DNA of 15,018 nucleotides from contig VGXH01000008.1 in the NCBI GenBank assembly GCA_016873405.1, positions 1-15,018 of the forward strand. Reading direction: 5' to 3'. The stretch comes from a bacterium. GTDB lineage: Bacteria > Krumholzibacteriota > Krumholzibacteria > LZORAL124-64-63. Both the position numbers and the translations under genes were made by a program. The notes beneath the pieces were generated by a model. That model was not told the origin of the DNA. It worked only from the letters and a program-made list of their open reading frames with translations, and ran no database searches. Of this stretch, positions 1 to 6,488 are shown piece by piece. Numbering within the stretch: the stretch's first letter is position 1; the number at the start of each line of letters is the position of its first letter.

Positions 1-63
1 GGGCAGGCCCTCGTCCCGCATGAGGCACTCGAAGGGTGCGAAGTCGGCATCGGCCCGTGACAT
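1..63 (-). CDS. 5' end of an unidentified gene (partial)
   Basis: Only the first 21 codons lie in the window; the gene continues past the left edge. It starts with ATG at 63-61, preceded by GGAG (74-71) at a spacing of 7 nt, so this start is well supported. The visible peptide begins MSRADADFAPFECLMRDEGL. The F-x-x-x-M-R-x-x-G-L-P pattern faintly recalls the N-terminus of some bacterial UTP-glucose-1-phosphate uridylyltransferases, but 21 residues are far too few to name it. It is divergent from the methyltransferase gene, with about 110 bp between the two preferred start codons, which must hold both promoters. Confidence 0.55.
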   Translation of the reverse strand, partial: MSRADADFAPFECLMRDEGLP

Positions 64-174
64 CCCGTGGCTCCGGTCAGGGTCCAGGTTGCGTCGCCAG
101 CCTATACGGATCGTCCCGTGCTGGCGAGACTGAAGTGGGCGCCCCGCCACGGACGGGACGGCGAAAGGCGGCTG

Positions 175-846
175 ATGGAACGCTTGGCGCACAGGGAGCG
201 TGAATGGGTGTTGGACCGCTTCCCGCCGGGCGGCGGCGGCGAACTGCGGGCCTGGGACGCAGCCGACGAGTACCTGCTGCGGCGCCTGGACGAACTGGCC
301 CCGGCGCCGGGCAGTGCCCTGCTGGTGGCGGGCGACCGCTGGGGCGCGCTGGCGGTGGCGCTGGCGGCCGCCGGCCTGCGGCCGTCCGCCTGGGGCGATT
401 CCCACTTGGGACGCCTCGCGTTGGCGGCGAACCTCGCCCGCAACGGACTGGACCCCGACGCGGTCCCGTTCACGGGCGCGGACGGGCCGCCGCCGGGCCC
501 GCAGGCGCTGGCCCTGCTGCGCCTGCCCAAGGACCTCGCCTGCCTGGACGACACGCTGCGCAGCCTGCGCGGCGCCCTGGCGCCGGGGGCGACGTTGCTG
601 GCCGGCGGCATGATCAAGCACACGCCGACGCGCGCCTGGCGGCTGCTCGAAAGCGTCGTCGGCCCCACCGTGACGACCCCCGGCTGGCGGAAGGCGCGCC
701 TGGGCGCGGCGCTCGTGGACGGTCGCGGACCGCCGCCGGCGGCGCCGCAGCGACACTACCGTCCGCTGCCGCAACTGGAGATCGCCGGCGCCCCGGGCGT
801 GTTCGGCGGCGGCCGGCTTCCCCCAGGCGCCGCTGGCGGCGGCTGA
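175..846 (+). CDS. RlmG/RsmC-type rRNA methyltransferase, N-terminal half (frame broken)
   Basis: This is the N-terminal, substrate-recognition half of a 23S/16S rRNA guanine-N2-methyltransferase resembling E. coli RlmG (G1835 of 23S rRNA). From memory of E. coli RlmG, the stretch LDRFPPGGGGELRAWDAADE matches its LQRFP...LQAWEAADEYL region, and later blocks (LRLPKDLACLDDTLRSLR, GPTVTTPGWRKARLG, PGVFGGG) also line up in order. I prefer ATG 175, preceded by GAAAGG with suitable spacing, over the upstream GTG at 67, which lies only 3 bp from the divergent gene and adds 36 unmatched residues. The frame ends at a TGA at 844-846, just where the SAM-binding domain should begin; that domain follows immediately in the next frame. 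The family identity is fairly sure. Whether the gene is functional is doubtful. Confidence 0.72.
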   Translation: MERLAHREREWVLDRFPPGGGGELRAWDAADEYLLRRLDELAPAPGSALLVAGDRWGALAVALAAAGLRPSAWGDSHLGRLALAANLARNGLDPDAVPFTGADGPPPGPQALALLRLPKDLACLDDTLRSLRGALAPGATLLAGGMIKHTPTRAWRLLESVVGPTVTTPGWRKARLGAALVDGRGPPPAAPQRHYRPLPQLEIAGAPGVFGGGRLPPGAAGGG

Positions 847-1282
847 CCTGGGTTGCGGGGACGGCGTCCTGGCCCTGGCCCTGGCCCTGCGCTGCCCGCG
901 GGCCAGCGTGCTGGGCGTCGATGAGTCGTACCGCGCCGTGGCCTGCGCGCGGGCGAATCTGACCCGCAACGAAGCCGCCCTGGCCGGCGAGCCCGGACGC
1001 GTGCGTTTCACGGCGGCCGACGGCCTGGCCGGCGTCGAGCCCGGTTCGCTGGACCTCGTGGTCTGCAACCCGCCGTTCCACGAGGGCCACGCCGTGGCCG
1101 ACGTCTGCGCCGGCCGCCTGTTCGCGCAGGCATTCGCGGCCCTCCGCCCTGGCGGGCGCCTGCTCGTCGTGGGCAACCGCCATCTCGGGCACCACGCGAA
1201 GCTCGATCGCCTGTTCGGCGCGCACCGACTGCTGGACGGCGACGCGCGCTTCGTCGTCCTCGGCGCGGCGCGCGCCCGCTGA
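824..1282 (+). CDS. RlmG/RsmC-type rRNA methyltransferase, catalytic C-terminal half (out of frame with the N-terminal half)
   Basis: This half holds the class I methyltransferase fold that uses S-adenosylmethionine to methylate the exocyclic N2 of a guanine in rRNA. Motif I is ADLGCGDG (842-865). An acidic motif II, LGVDES, is followed by the catalytic NPPFHEGHA signature characteristic of RlmG/RsmC, then LLVVGNRHLGHHAKLDRLFG, which matches the RlmG C-terminus, and FVVLGAARAR at the end. It lies in frame 2, whereas the N-terminal half is in frame 1. The first plausible internal start, GTG 908, falls after motif I, so initiation there would give a protein without its SAM-binding loop. The piece therefore makes sense only as the second half of one gene. 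Frame 2 has been open since about 614; I place the junction near the run of five C at 820-824. Confidence 0.72.
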   Translation, partial: QAPLAAADLGCGDGVLALALALRCPRASVLGVDESYRAVACARANLTRNEAALAGEPGRVRFTAADGLAGVEPGSLDLVVCNPPFHEGHAVADVCAGRLFAQAFAALRPGGRLLVVGNRHLGHHAKLDRLFGAHRLLDGDARFVVLGAARAR

Positions 1283-1321
1283 CGCCGCGCTTCCGGCGAC
1301 GCCCGGCCCCGACAGCAGGAA

Positions 1322-1341
1322 GGGGCCGCGCCGGCGGCCCC
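1322..1341. terminator. hairpin between convergent genes
   Basis: GGGGCCGC (1322-1329), loop GCCG, GCGGCCCC (1334-1341) forms a perfect 8-bp GC stem in the 85-bp gap where the methyltransferase (+) and YceI (-) genes converge. No clear T-tract follows on either strand; the minus strand has only TTCCTGCTGT. Position and stem suggest a shared terminator, but the missing U-run keeps this tentative. Confidence 0.4.
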
Positions 1342-1367
1342 CTCGCGCGCGCCTTGCCGGGGGTCGG

Positions 1368-1967
1368 CTACTTCTTCGCCGCGCCCTGGATGTCGAGCGT
1401 GAACTCCACGTCGTTGCCGATCATCAGCCCGCCGCCCTCCATGACCTCGCCGTAGGTCAGCCCGAATTCGGTGCGGTCGAGCTTGCCCGTGGCCGAGAAG
1501 CCGACCTTGTCGTTGCCCCAGGGATCCTTGACGGCCCCGTTGAAGACCAGGGCCAGCGTCACCGGCTTCGTCACGCCGTGCATGGTCAGGTCGCCCTTGA
1601 GCACGCCCTCGCTGGCGCTGGTCATCGTCAAGCCGGTCGACTTGAACGTGATGGTCGGGAACTGCTCGACAGCGAAGAAGTCGGGATCGCGCAGGTGATC
1701 GTCGCGTTTGGCGTTGCCGGTGCTGATCGAGGCGGCCTGGATCACGGCTTCCACCCCGGCGCTGCCCGGCGCCGCCGGGTCGAAGGTGAAGGTGCCGGCG
1801 AACTCGTCGAAGCTGCCCTTCACGCTGCTGATGGTCAGGTGCTTGATCTTGAAACCGATCGCGCTGTGCGCGGTGTCGATCTCGTACTCGGTCGCCAGCG
1901 CGGGCGCGACCAGCGCCAGGATGCCGGCCATGAGGATCGGCAGCGTCTTGTGCATTCCCCTAGTCAT
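1368..1967 (-). CDS. YceI family periplasmic lipid-binding protein
   Basis: This is a 199-residue secreted protein of the YceI family, lipocalin-like beta-barrels that bind polyisoprenoid or other amphiphilic molecules in the periplasm; their physiological role is often unknown. A signal peptide is visible: a short basic start, a hydrophobic core (LPILMAGILALVAPALA) and an ALA site near residue 25. The mature protein opens with EYEIDTAHSAIGFKIKHL, typical of the family (Y-x-I-D-x-x-H-S-x-x-x-F-x-V-x-H), and continues with TFDPAAP, KRDDHLRDPDFF, FPTITFKST, GDLTMHGVTKPVTL and GFSATGKLDRTEFGL, all expected blocks in order. The start at 1967 has GGAGGG (1981-1976) 8 nt upstream, inside marR. It overlaps the marR stop by 8 nt (ATGACTAG), so translational coupling and shared control by the MarR protein are likely. 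Confidence 0.93.
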   Translation of the reverse strand: MTRGMHKTLPILMAGILALVAPALATEYEIDTAHSAIGFKIKHLTISSVKGSFDEFAGTFTFDPAAPGSAGVEAVIQAASISTGNAKRDDHLRDPDFFAVEQFPTITFKSTGLTMTSASEGVLKGDLTMHGVTKPVTLALVFNGAVKDPWGNDKVGFSATGKLDRTEFGLTYGEVMEGGGLMIGNDVEFTLDIQGAAKK

Positions 1968-2442
1968 GGTTCTCGCCCTCCAGGAAAGGCCGCCGGGCCT
2001 TGACCAGCAGCCGATTGAGTTCGCGGATTTCCGCCCGGGACAGGTGCCCGAGCGTTTCCTTGTGGAGACGACGCATCGGCTCGTCCAGCGACGCGAGCAG
2101 ATCCAGACCCGCCTTCGTGACGGAGATCATCACGACGCGGCGATCCGCCTCCGAGCGGTCCCGCCCCACCAGACCGTCCTGCTCGAGACGGTCCAGCAGG
2201 CGCGTGACGTCCGGTTCCCGCGTCACCATGCGCAGGCCGATCTGGCGGCAGGGCAGTCGCCGCCCGGGCTGACCGCGCAGGATGCGCAGGATGTTGTACT
2301 GGGCCGGACTGAGGCCGTTGGCCTTCAGGAAGCGGTGCAGCGGTCCAGCGAGCAGGCCCACCGTCCGCAGCAGGTTCAGGTTCAGTTCCTCTTCGGGCGA
2401 ACTGAAACTCCGCGTCATGCGGAGCTCTTCCCGCAGGGTCAT
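1960..2442 (-). CDS. MarR family transcriptional regulator
   Basis: This 160-residue winged-helix regulator is expected to act as a dimer on a palindromic operator and to release DNA on binding a small ligand or on oxidation. The MarR pattern is clear: LSPAQYNILRILRG (helix 2-3 region), LPCRQIGLRMVTREPDVTRL (recognition helix), LLDRLEQDGLVGRDRSEADR (wing with the D-x-R-x-x-x-x-D-R-R motif), then VMISVTKAGLDLL. I chose ATG 2442 because GGGAGGAG (2456-2449) sits just upstream at good spacing. The in-frame ATG at 2478 would add 12 residues but lies in the promoter-like AT-rich zone. It is the first gene of a pair with YceI, whose start overlaps its stop. The nearby palindrome suggests it also represses its own operon. 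The ligand cannot be read from sequence. Confidence 0.93.
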   Translation of the reverse strand: MTLREELRMTRSFSSPEEELNLNLLRTVGLLAGPLHRFLKANGLSPAQYNILRILRGQPGRRLPCRQIGLRMVTREPDVTRLLDRLEQDGLVGRDRSEADRRVVMISVTKAGLDLLASLDEPMRRLHKETLGHLSRAEIRELNRLLVKARRPFLEGENHD

Positions 2443-2471
2443 CCCCGACTCCTCCCGCTCCAAGCGACGGG

Positions 2472-2512
2472 ACATCATATGTTATGCTGATCATTGTTGC
2501 CACAACATTTTG
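2472..2512 (-). promoter_or_regulatory. AT-rich promoter/operator region of marR-yceI
   Basis: This is a sharp AT-rich island in an otherwise GC-rich window, directly upstream of marR. It contains a perfect inverted repeat TGTTG-CCA-CAACA (2495-2507), in the size range of a MarR half-site pair. On the minus strand TTGTGG overlaps this palindrome, and TAACAT follows at a short 15-nt spacing (4/6 match to a -10 box). A repressor bound at the palindrome would cover the -35 region. The palindrome is directly visible; the promoter assignment is inferred. Confidence 0.5.
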
Positions 2513-2547
2513 CGGGCGCCGCGCCGGGCGGGCGGGCCGCCGCCGGA

Positions 2548-3693
2548 TCACAGTTCGGCGCGCAGGGCCGCCAGCAGCAGCTCGATGTCCCGCAGGGAAT
2601 TGTAGGCCTGCAGGGAGACGCGCAGCCACGGACGCCCGGCCTGCATGGTGACCGGCACCTCGATCCGGTGCCGCTCGCGAAGGGTCGCGCCCAGCCGGGC
2701 CGGGTCGACCGGCGGCAGCGGGACGGCCGCCATCTGCGCGAGCCAGGGCGTCGGCGGACAGGGAGCTTCGGCGCCCAGTTCGGCCAGCAGCAGGTCCCTC
2801 GCCTGCACGGTCAACGCCCGGCAACGGTCGGCCACCTGCTCCCAGCCGTGACGGCGCCGGAACGCCAGGGCCGCCGGCACCGCCAGGCAGGCCGACGGGT
2901 CGCGGGTGCCGGTCCACTCGTGCTCGTCGACGAAGCGGCTGGCGCCCGGCTGATCGGCCCGCCAGCCCCAGCTGACGGCCAGCGGCTCGATCAGGTCCTG
3001 GCGGTCGCGGCGCACGTGGAGGAAGGCCGCGCCCTTCGGCGCGAGCAGCCATTTGTGGCAGTTGCCGGTGTAGAAGTCGGCGCCCATCTCGTCGAGTCGC
3101 AGCGCGACCTGGCCCGGCGCGTGCGCGCCGTCGATGAAGGTCAGGATGCCGCGCTCGGCCGCGCCGCGCACCAGTTCGGCCACCGGCAACACGAACGCGG
3201 TCGGCGAGGTGATGTGGCTGACGAACAGCAGGCGCGTGCGGTCGGTGGCCGCGCGCCAGACCGCGTCGACGGCCCGCCGCGGATCGTCCAGCGGGAGCGG
3301 CAGGCGGGCGCGCACCAGGCGCGCGCCGGCCTTCTCGCAGGCGAAGGTCCAGGCGCGCTCCATGGCGCCGTACTCGTGGTCGGTGGTCAGCACCTCGTCG
3401 CCCGGGCGCAGGCGCAGCGAGCGCGCCACGACGTTTCCGCCCCAGGTCGCGTTGGGCACGAAGACCAGGTCGTCGCGCTGGGCGCCCAGGAATTCCGCCA
3501 GTTCCGCGCGCGCGGCGGCCAGGCGCGCCGGCAGCGTGCGGCCGGTGTGCAGGAAGTCGACGGGCTCGGCTTCCAGTTCGCGCTGCAGACGCTGGTACTC
3601 GGCGAAGACGGGCCGCGGGCAGGCGCCGAACGAGCCGTGGTTCAGGAAGACGATGTCCGGCCGCAGCAGGAACTCGGCGCGCAGGTCAGTCAT
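2548..3693 (-). CDS. PLP-dependent aminotransferase class V (isopenicillin-N-epimerase-like)
   Basis: This 381-residue fold-type I PLP enzyme belongs to the class V aminotransferase / cysteine desulfurase superfamily. FLNHGSFGACPRPV at residues 16-29 is the opening typical of isopenicillin-N-epimerase-like proteins. NATWGGN (81-87) forms the phosphate-binding turn, FIDGAHAPGQ (186-195) holds the Asp188 that contacts the PLP ring nitrogen, and CHKWLLAPKG (212-221) holds the Schiff-base Lys214. There is no cysteine loop as in a desulfurase, so amino-acid epimerisation, transamination or C-S/C-N lyase activity is more likely. The actual substrate is unknown, and the CefD label should not be read as antibiotic synthesis. 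Its ATG overlaps the antiporter stop by 8 nt (ATGACTGA), so the two are translated together. Confidence 0.9.
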   Translation of the reverse strand: MTDLRAEFLLRPDIVFLNHGSFGACPRPVFAEYQRLQRELEAEPVDFLHTGRTLPARLAAARAELAEFLGAQRDDLVFVPNATWGGNVVARSLRLRPGDEVLTTDHEYGAMERAWTFACEKAGARLVRARLPLPLDDPRRAVDAVWRAATDRTRLLFVSHITSPTAFVLPVAELVRGAAERGILTFIDGAHAPGQVALRLDEMGADFYTGNCHKWLLAPKGAAFLHVRRDRQDLIEPLAVSWGWRADQPGASRFVDEHEWTGTRDPSACLAVPAALAFRRRHGWEQVADRCRALTVQARDLLLAELGAEAPCPPTPWLAQMAAVPLPPVDPARLGATLRERHRIEVPVTMQAGRPWLRVSLQAYNSLRDIELLLAALRAEL

Positions 3694-5296
3694 CGGTCTC
3701 TCCCGCCCCGGTGACGGCGCCGGGCCACAGCCGCGGCAACAGGACGAGCAGGCCCGTCCCCAGCGCGAGCGAGGCCCAGGCCGGGAAACCCAGGCCCGCC
3801 GGCAGGAACCCGGCCAGGCAGGCCGCCACGCCCGCGAGCAGGGCGTACGGCATCTGCGTGACCACGTGATCGTGCGTCTCGACGCCGCAGGAGACGGCGG
3901 TCACGACGGTCGTGTCGCTGAACGGCGAGCAGTGGTCGCCGAAGACGGCCCCGCTGAAGACCGCCGCCACCGTGACCAGGAGCAGCCGCTCGTCGGCGCC
4001 CGCGGCCGCCGCGGCCGGGATGGCCAGCGGAAACAGGAGGCCCATCGTGCCCCACGAGGTCCCCGTGGCGAACGACACGGCCGCGCCCGTGACGAAGGTC
4101 AACAGGGGCACGAGCGCCAGCGCCTCGCCGGCCGTCAGCAGCCTGGCCAGCGCGCCGGCCGTGCCCAGCCTCTCGAGCACGCTGCCCAGCATCCAGGCCG
4201 CCAGCAGGATCCAGATCGCGCCGGCCATGGCTCGCGCGCCGCCCAGGAACGCCGCCGGAATCGCGGCCCTCCCTCCGCCCGCCCCGCGCGGGTACCAGGC
4301 CGCCGCCGCCAGCGTCGCCACCAGGCCCGCCAGCACCAGCACCAGCGGGCCGGCGTCCGAGCCGAAGGCCGCCACGAGCTTGTCGCGCGTCAGCGGCAGC
4401 ATCGGGCGCGGCGCGCCCAGCGCCACGAAGCCGACCAGGAACGCCGCCAACAGGACGCCGAGCGGCAGCAGCGTCGCGCGCGCGGCCGCGCCCGCCGGCA
4501 GGAGTTCGTCGGTCCCGTCGCTCGCCGACCGGAAGGCGGCCGGCGACGCCGCGGCGCGCTCGTAGCGCCCCATCGGCCCGGGATGGAACCGCGCCCGCAC
4601 GGCCACCGCCAGCAGCACCAGCGTGAACCAGCAGTGGAAGTTGTAGGGCAGCGACCGCAGGAACACGGCGTACGGGTTGGCGGGGCGCCCCGCCATCGCG
4701 AACGCCTCGGAGATCATCGAGAGCTGGAAGGCGATCCAGGTCGAGACGAGCGCGACGCACGCCACGGCCGACGACGTCGAATCGACGATGTAGGCCAGCT
4801 TCACGCGCGGCACGCCGCAGCGGTCCCCCAGGTCGCGGCAGACGCGTCCGACGACCATGCTGTTGGCCAGCCCGTCGAAGAAGCAGAGCAGCCCGAGCCC
4901 GCCGGCGGCCGTCTCCAGGCGCCGGCGGGCGCCCGGGCCGGGACGGACCCAGCGCCGGACCAGCGCGACGAAGCCGCCCCCGCGCTCGAGCACGGCCGCG
5001 AAGCCGCCGAGCACCAGCGTGAACGCGATCGCGCCCGTCTTCCAGCTGCTGCCGAGGCTCGGCGCCAGGTGCTCGCCCAGCAGGTCGAGGTAGGCGCGCC
5101 AGGGATCGCCGCCGGCCAGCATCAGGGCGCCGGCGAACGCGCCCGCGAGCAGGCCGCCCAGGGCGTGCCGCGAGGCGGCGATGACCAGCAGCGCGGCCAG
5201 CGGCGGCCACACGGTGCGGACGGCCGCGTCCGCGCGCGCGAGCAGCAGCGCGACGCCGAAGGCGATCATCAGCGCGAGCAGTGTGCGGCGTCCCAA
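3686..5296 (-). CDS. NhaC family Na+/H+ antiporter
   Basis: This 536-residue inner-membrane protein has about a dozen hydrophobic segments. NhaC-type antiporters exchange cytoplasmic Na+ for protons; some relatives carry organic acids or amino acids. The diagnostic motifs are FFDGLANSMVVGR (about 139-151), TGTSWGTMGLLFPLAIP (about 411-427) and FGDHCSPFSDTTV (about 452-464). I chose the TTG at 5296-5294 because AAGGAG (5307-5302) lies 5 nt upstream and the protein then starts at the first membrane helix. The frame stays open to an ATG at 5497, but that extension would run through the upstream tandem repeats and the terminator and is proline/arginine-rich noise. It is the first gene of a two-gene unit with the aminotransferase, whose substrate might be linked to transport. 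Confidence 0.88.
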   Translation of the reverse strand: MGRRTLLALMIAFGVALLLARADAAVRTVWPPLAALLVIAASRHALGGLLAGAFAGALMLAGGDPWRAYLDLLGEHLAPSLGSSWKTGAIAFTLVLGGFAAVLERGGGFVALVRRWVRPGPGARRRLETAAGGLGLLCFFDGLANSMVVGRVCRDLGDRCGVPRVKLAYIVDSTSSAVACVALVSTWIAFQLSMISEAFAMAGRPANPYAVFLRSLPYNFHCWFTLVLLAVAVRARFHPGPMGRYERAAASPAAFRSASDGTDELLPAGAAARATLLPLGVLLAAFLVGFVALGAPRPMLPLTRDKLVAAFGSDAGPLVLVLAGLVATLAAAAWYPRGAGGGRAAIPAAFLGGARAMAGAIWILLAAWMLGSVLERLGTAGALARLLTAGEALALVPLLTFVTGAAVSFATGTSWGTMGLLFPLAIPAAAAAGADERLLLVTVAAVFSGAVFGDHCSPFSDTTVVTAVSCGVETHDHVVTQMPYALLAGVAACLAGFLPAGLGFPAWASLALGTGLLVLLPRLWPGAVTGAGETDD

Positions 5297-5337
5297 GTGC
5301 TCTCCTTCGGCTCCGGCGCCGGACCGCGGTGACGCCC

Positions 5338-5367
5338 ACGATAAGGCCGCGACGCGGGCGGCGACAA
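5338..5367 (-). promoter_or_regulatory. candidate promoter of the NhaC-aminotransferase unit
   Basis: On the minus strand TTGTCG (5367-5362) and TATCGT (5343-5338) are separated by 18 nt; each matches 4 of 6 sigma-70 consensus positions. The pair lies between the upstream por terminator and the antiporter ribosome-binding site, leaving a leader of roughly 35 nt. The location is right but the boxes are weak. Confidence 0.3.
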
Positions 5368-5376
5368 CGACGGCGG

Positions 5377-5417
5377 AAAAAAAGGCGACGGCCCGGACAT
5401 GTTCGCCCGGGCCGTCG
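5377..5417 (-). terminator. rho-independent terminator of the por operon
   Basis: A perfect 11-bp GC-rich stem (CGACGGCCCGG at 5386-5396 with CCGGGCCGTCG at 5407-5417) encloses a 10-nt loop. On the minus strand it is followed after CC by seven consecutive T (5383-5377). This is a classic intrinsic terminator oriented to stop transcripts leaving porB. It separates the por operon from the antiporter gene, which must have its own promoter just beyond it. Confidence 0.9.
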
Positions 5418-5485
5418 TCTGGGTCCGCCGGAGTCTGGGTCTGCCGGAGTCTGGGTCCGCCGGAGTCCGGGTCCGCCGGAGTCCG
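5417..5485. repeat. four-copy 16-bp tandem repeat in the porB 3' untranslated region
   Basis: The plus-strand consensus is GTCTGGGTCCGCCGGA. Copies lie at 5417-5432, 5433-5448, 5449-5464 and 5465-5480, with single-base differences in copies 2 and 4, and a 5-nt partial fifth copy. Each unit contains the small palindrome TCCG-C-CGGA. The unit length is not a multiple of three, and the array sits between the porB stop and the terminator hairpin, so it is untranslated. The first copy touches the last base of the terminator stem. Confidence 0.9.
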
Positions 5486-5531
5486 TCTGCAAGCCACCCG
5501 GCGTGACGGCCGCTCGCGCCGCCGACCGGAC

Positions 5532-6473
5532 TCAGTCCTGCGTCATCGCCTCCAGCTTGAGCAGCTTCTGCCACTCCTTGTCCACCCACGCCTGGCTGGC
5601 CTCGAGCATGTGCTCGCTGCCCGGCGTGAACAGGTGCCGGAAGCGGCCCTGCTTCTTCATCCACTCGACCACCGGCGGCGGATCGCTCGGCTTCTGGTTG
5701 ATCGTGTAGACGCCGTTCTCGACCTCGAACAGCGGCCAGAAGTTGTTCTCGACCGCCTCCTTGGCCAGTTGCATGCCGATGGCCGGGTCGAAATGCCAGC
5801 CCACGGTGCATGGCATCAGGATGTTCAGGAAAGCCGGGCCGTCGCAGGCCAGCGCCTTCTCGACCTTCGTCGCCAGGTCCTTCCAGTGGTACGGCGTGGT
5901 CTGCGCCACATACGGGATGTTGTGCGCGACCATGATGCGCGTCAGGTCCTTGCGCTGCTGCTCCTTGCCCCGGCTGGCGGTGCCGGCCGGCGCCGTCGAG
6001 GTGTGCGCGCCCAGCGGCGTCGCGCTCGAGCGCTGGATGCCGGTGTTCATGTACGCCTCGTTGTCGTAGCAGACGTACACCATGTTGTGGCCGCGCTCCA
6101 TGGCGCCGGACAGCGACTGCAGGCCGATGTCGTAGGTGCCGCCGTCGCCGCCGAAGGCGATGAAGTTCATCCTCTCGCGCGGCACCGGCAGTTCGCCGTG
6201 CTTCTTCAGCGAGCGGAACGCCGTCTCCACGCCGCTGATCGTGGCGGCGCAGTTCTCGAACGCGCTGTGGATGAAGGAGGTCTTCCACGCCGTGTAGGGG
6301 AAGATCGTGGTGACGACTTCCATGCAGCCGGTCGCGCCGCCGACAACGGTGTCCTTGCCCGCGGTCAGCATGATCTGGCGCAGGATGTTCGAGCCCGTGC
6401 AGCCCGCGCAGGCGCGGTGGCCCCCGGTCAGGAGGTCCTCGTTCTGGGTCAACTGCTTGAGATTGACAGCCAT
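5532..6473 (-). CDS. porB: 2-oxoacid:ferredoxin oxidoreductase, beta subunit (PorB-like)
   Basis: This 313-residue subunit binds thiamine pyrophosphate and the proximal [4Fe-4S] cluster in the cytoplasmic enzyme that interconverts a 2-oxoacid plus CoA with acyl-CoA, CO2 and reduced ferredoxin. The TPP-binding motif runs from GGDGGTYDIG (about 108-117) to DNEAYMNTG. Cluster ligands expected from the family are present: Cys22 and Cys25 (ACAGCTGSN), Cys50 (GATGCMEV) and Cys222 (LMPCTVGW). SATPLGAHTSTAPAG is typical of pyruvate-type PorB, which favours pyruvate over branched-chain substrates, but specificity is not proven by sequence. A GGGAGG ribosome-binding site precedes the ATG. It is the last gene of the operon, followed by the repeat array and the terminator. 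Confidence 0.93.
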   Translation of the reverse strand: MAVNLKQLTQNEDLLTGGHRACAGCTGSNILRQIMLTAGKDTVVGGATGCMEVVTTIFPYTAWKTSFIHSAFENCAATISGVETAFRSLKKHGELPVPRERMNFIAFGGDGGTYDIGLQSLSGAMERGHNMVYVCYDNEAYMNTGIQRSSATPLGAHTSTAPAGTASRGKEQQRKDLTRIMVAHNIPYVAQTTPYHWKDLATKVEKALACDGPAFLNILMPCTVGWHFDPAIGMQLAKEAVENNFWPLFEVENGVYTINQKPSDPPPVVEWMKKQGRFRHLFTPGSEHMLEASQAWVDKEWQKLLKLEAMTQD

Positions 6474-6488
6474 GTCGTGCCTCCCTTC

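Noticed and set aside
67..174. 36-residue extension of the methyltransferase from GTG 67
   Set aside because: It has no counterpart in RlmG, starts only 3 bp from the divergent gene, and ATG 175 has a better ribosome-binding site.
869..889. CTGGCC hexanucleotide run as a contingency locus
   Set aside because: It encodes Leu-Ala repeats in frame, and the segment has the same length as in E. coli RlmG, so there is no sign of expansion.
2511..2547. Terminator after the aminotransferase gene
   Set aside because: The GC-rich run can fold in several ways, but no single clear stem is followed by a T-tract on the minus strand; read-through into marR is possible.
3134..5332. 732-residue plus-strand open frame rich in Arg, Gln and Gly
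   Set aside because: It lies antisense to the well-supported aminotransferase and antiporter genes, is low complexity without recognisable domains, and is the kind of long open frame expected opposite GC-rich genes.
5417..5485. Tandem repeat as a CRISPR array
   Set aside because: The units are contiguous 16-mers without unique spacers, and no cas gene is in the window.
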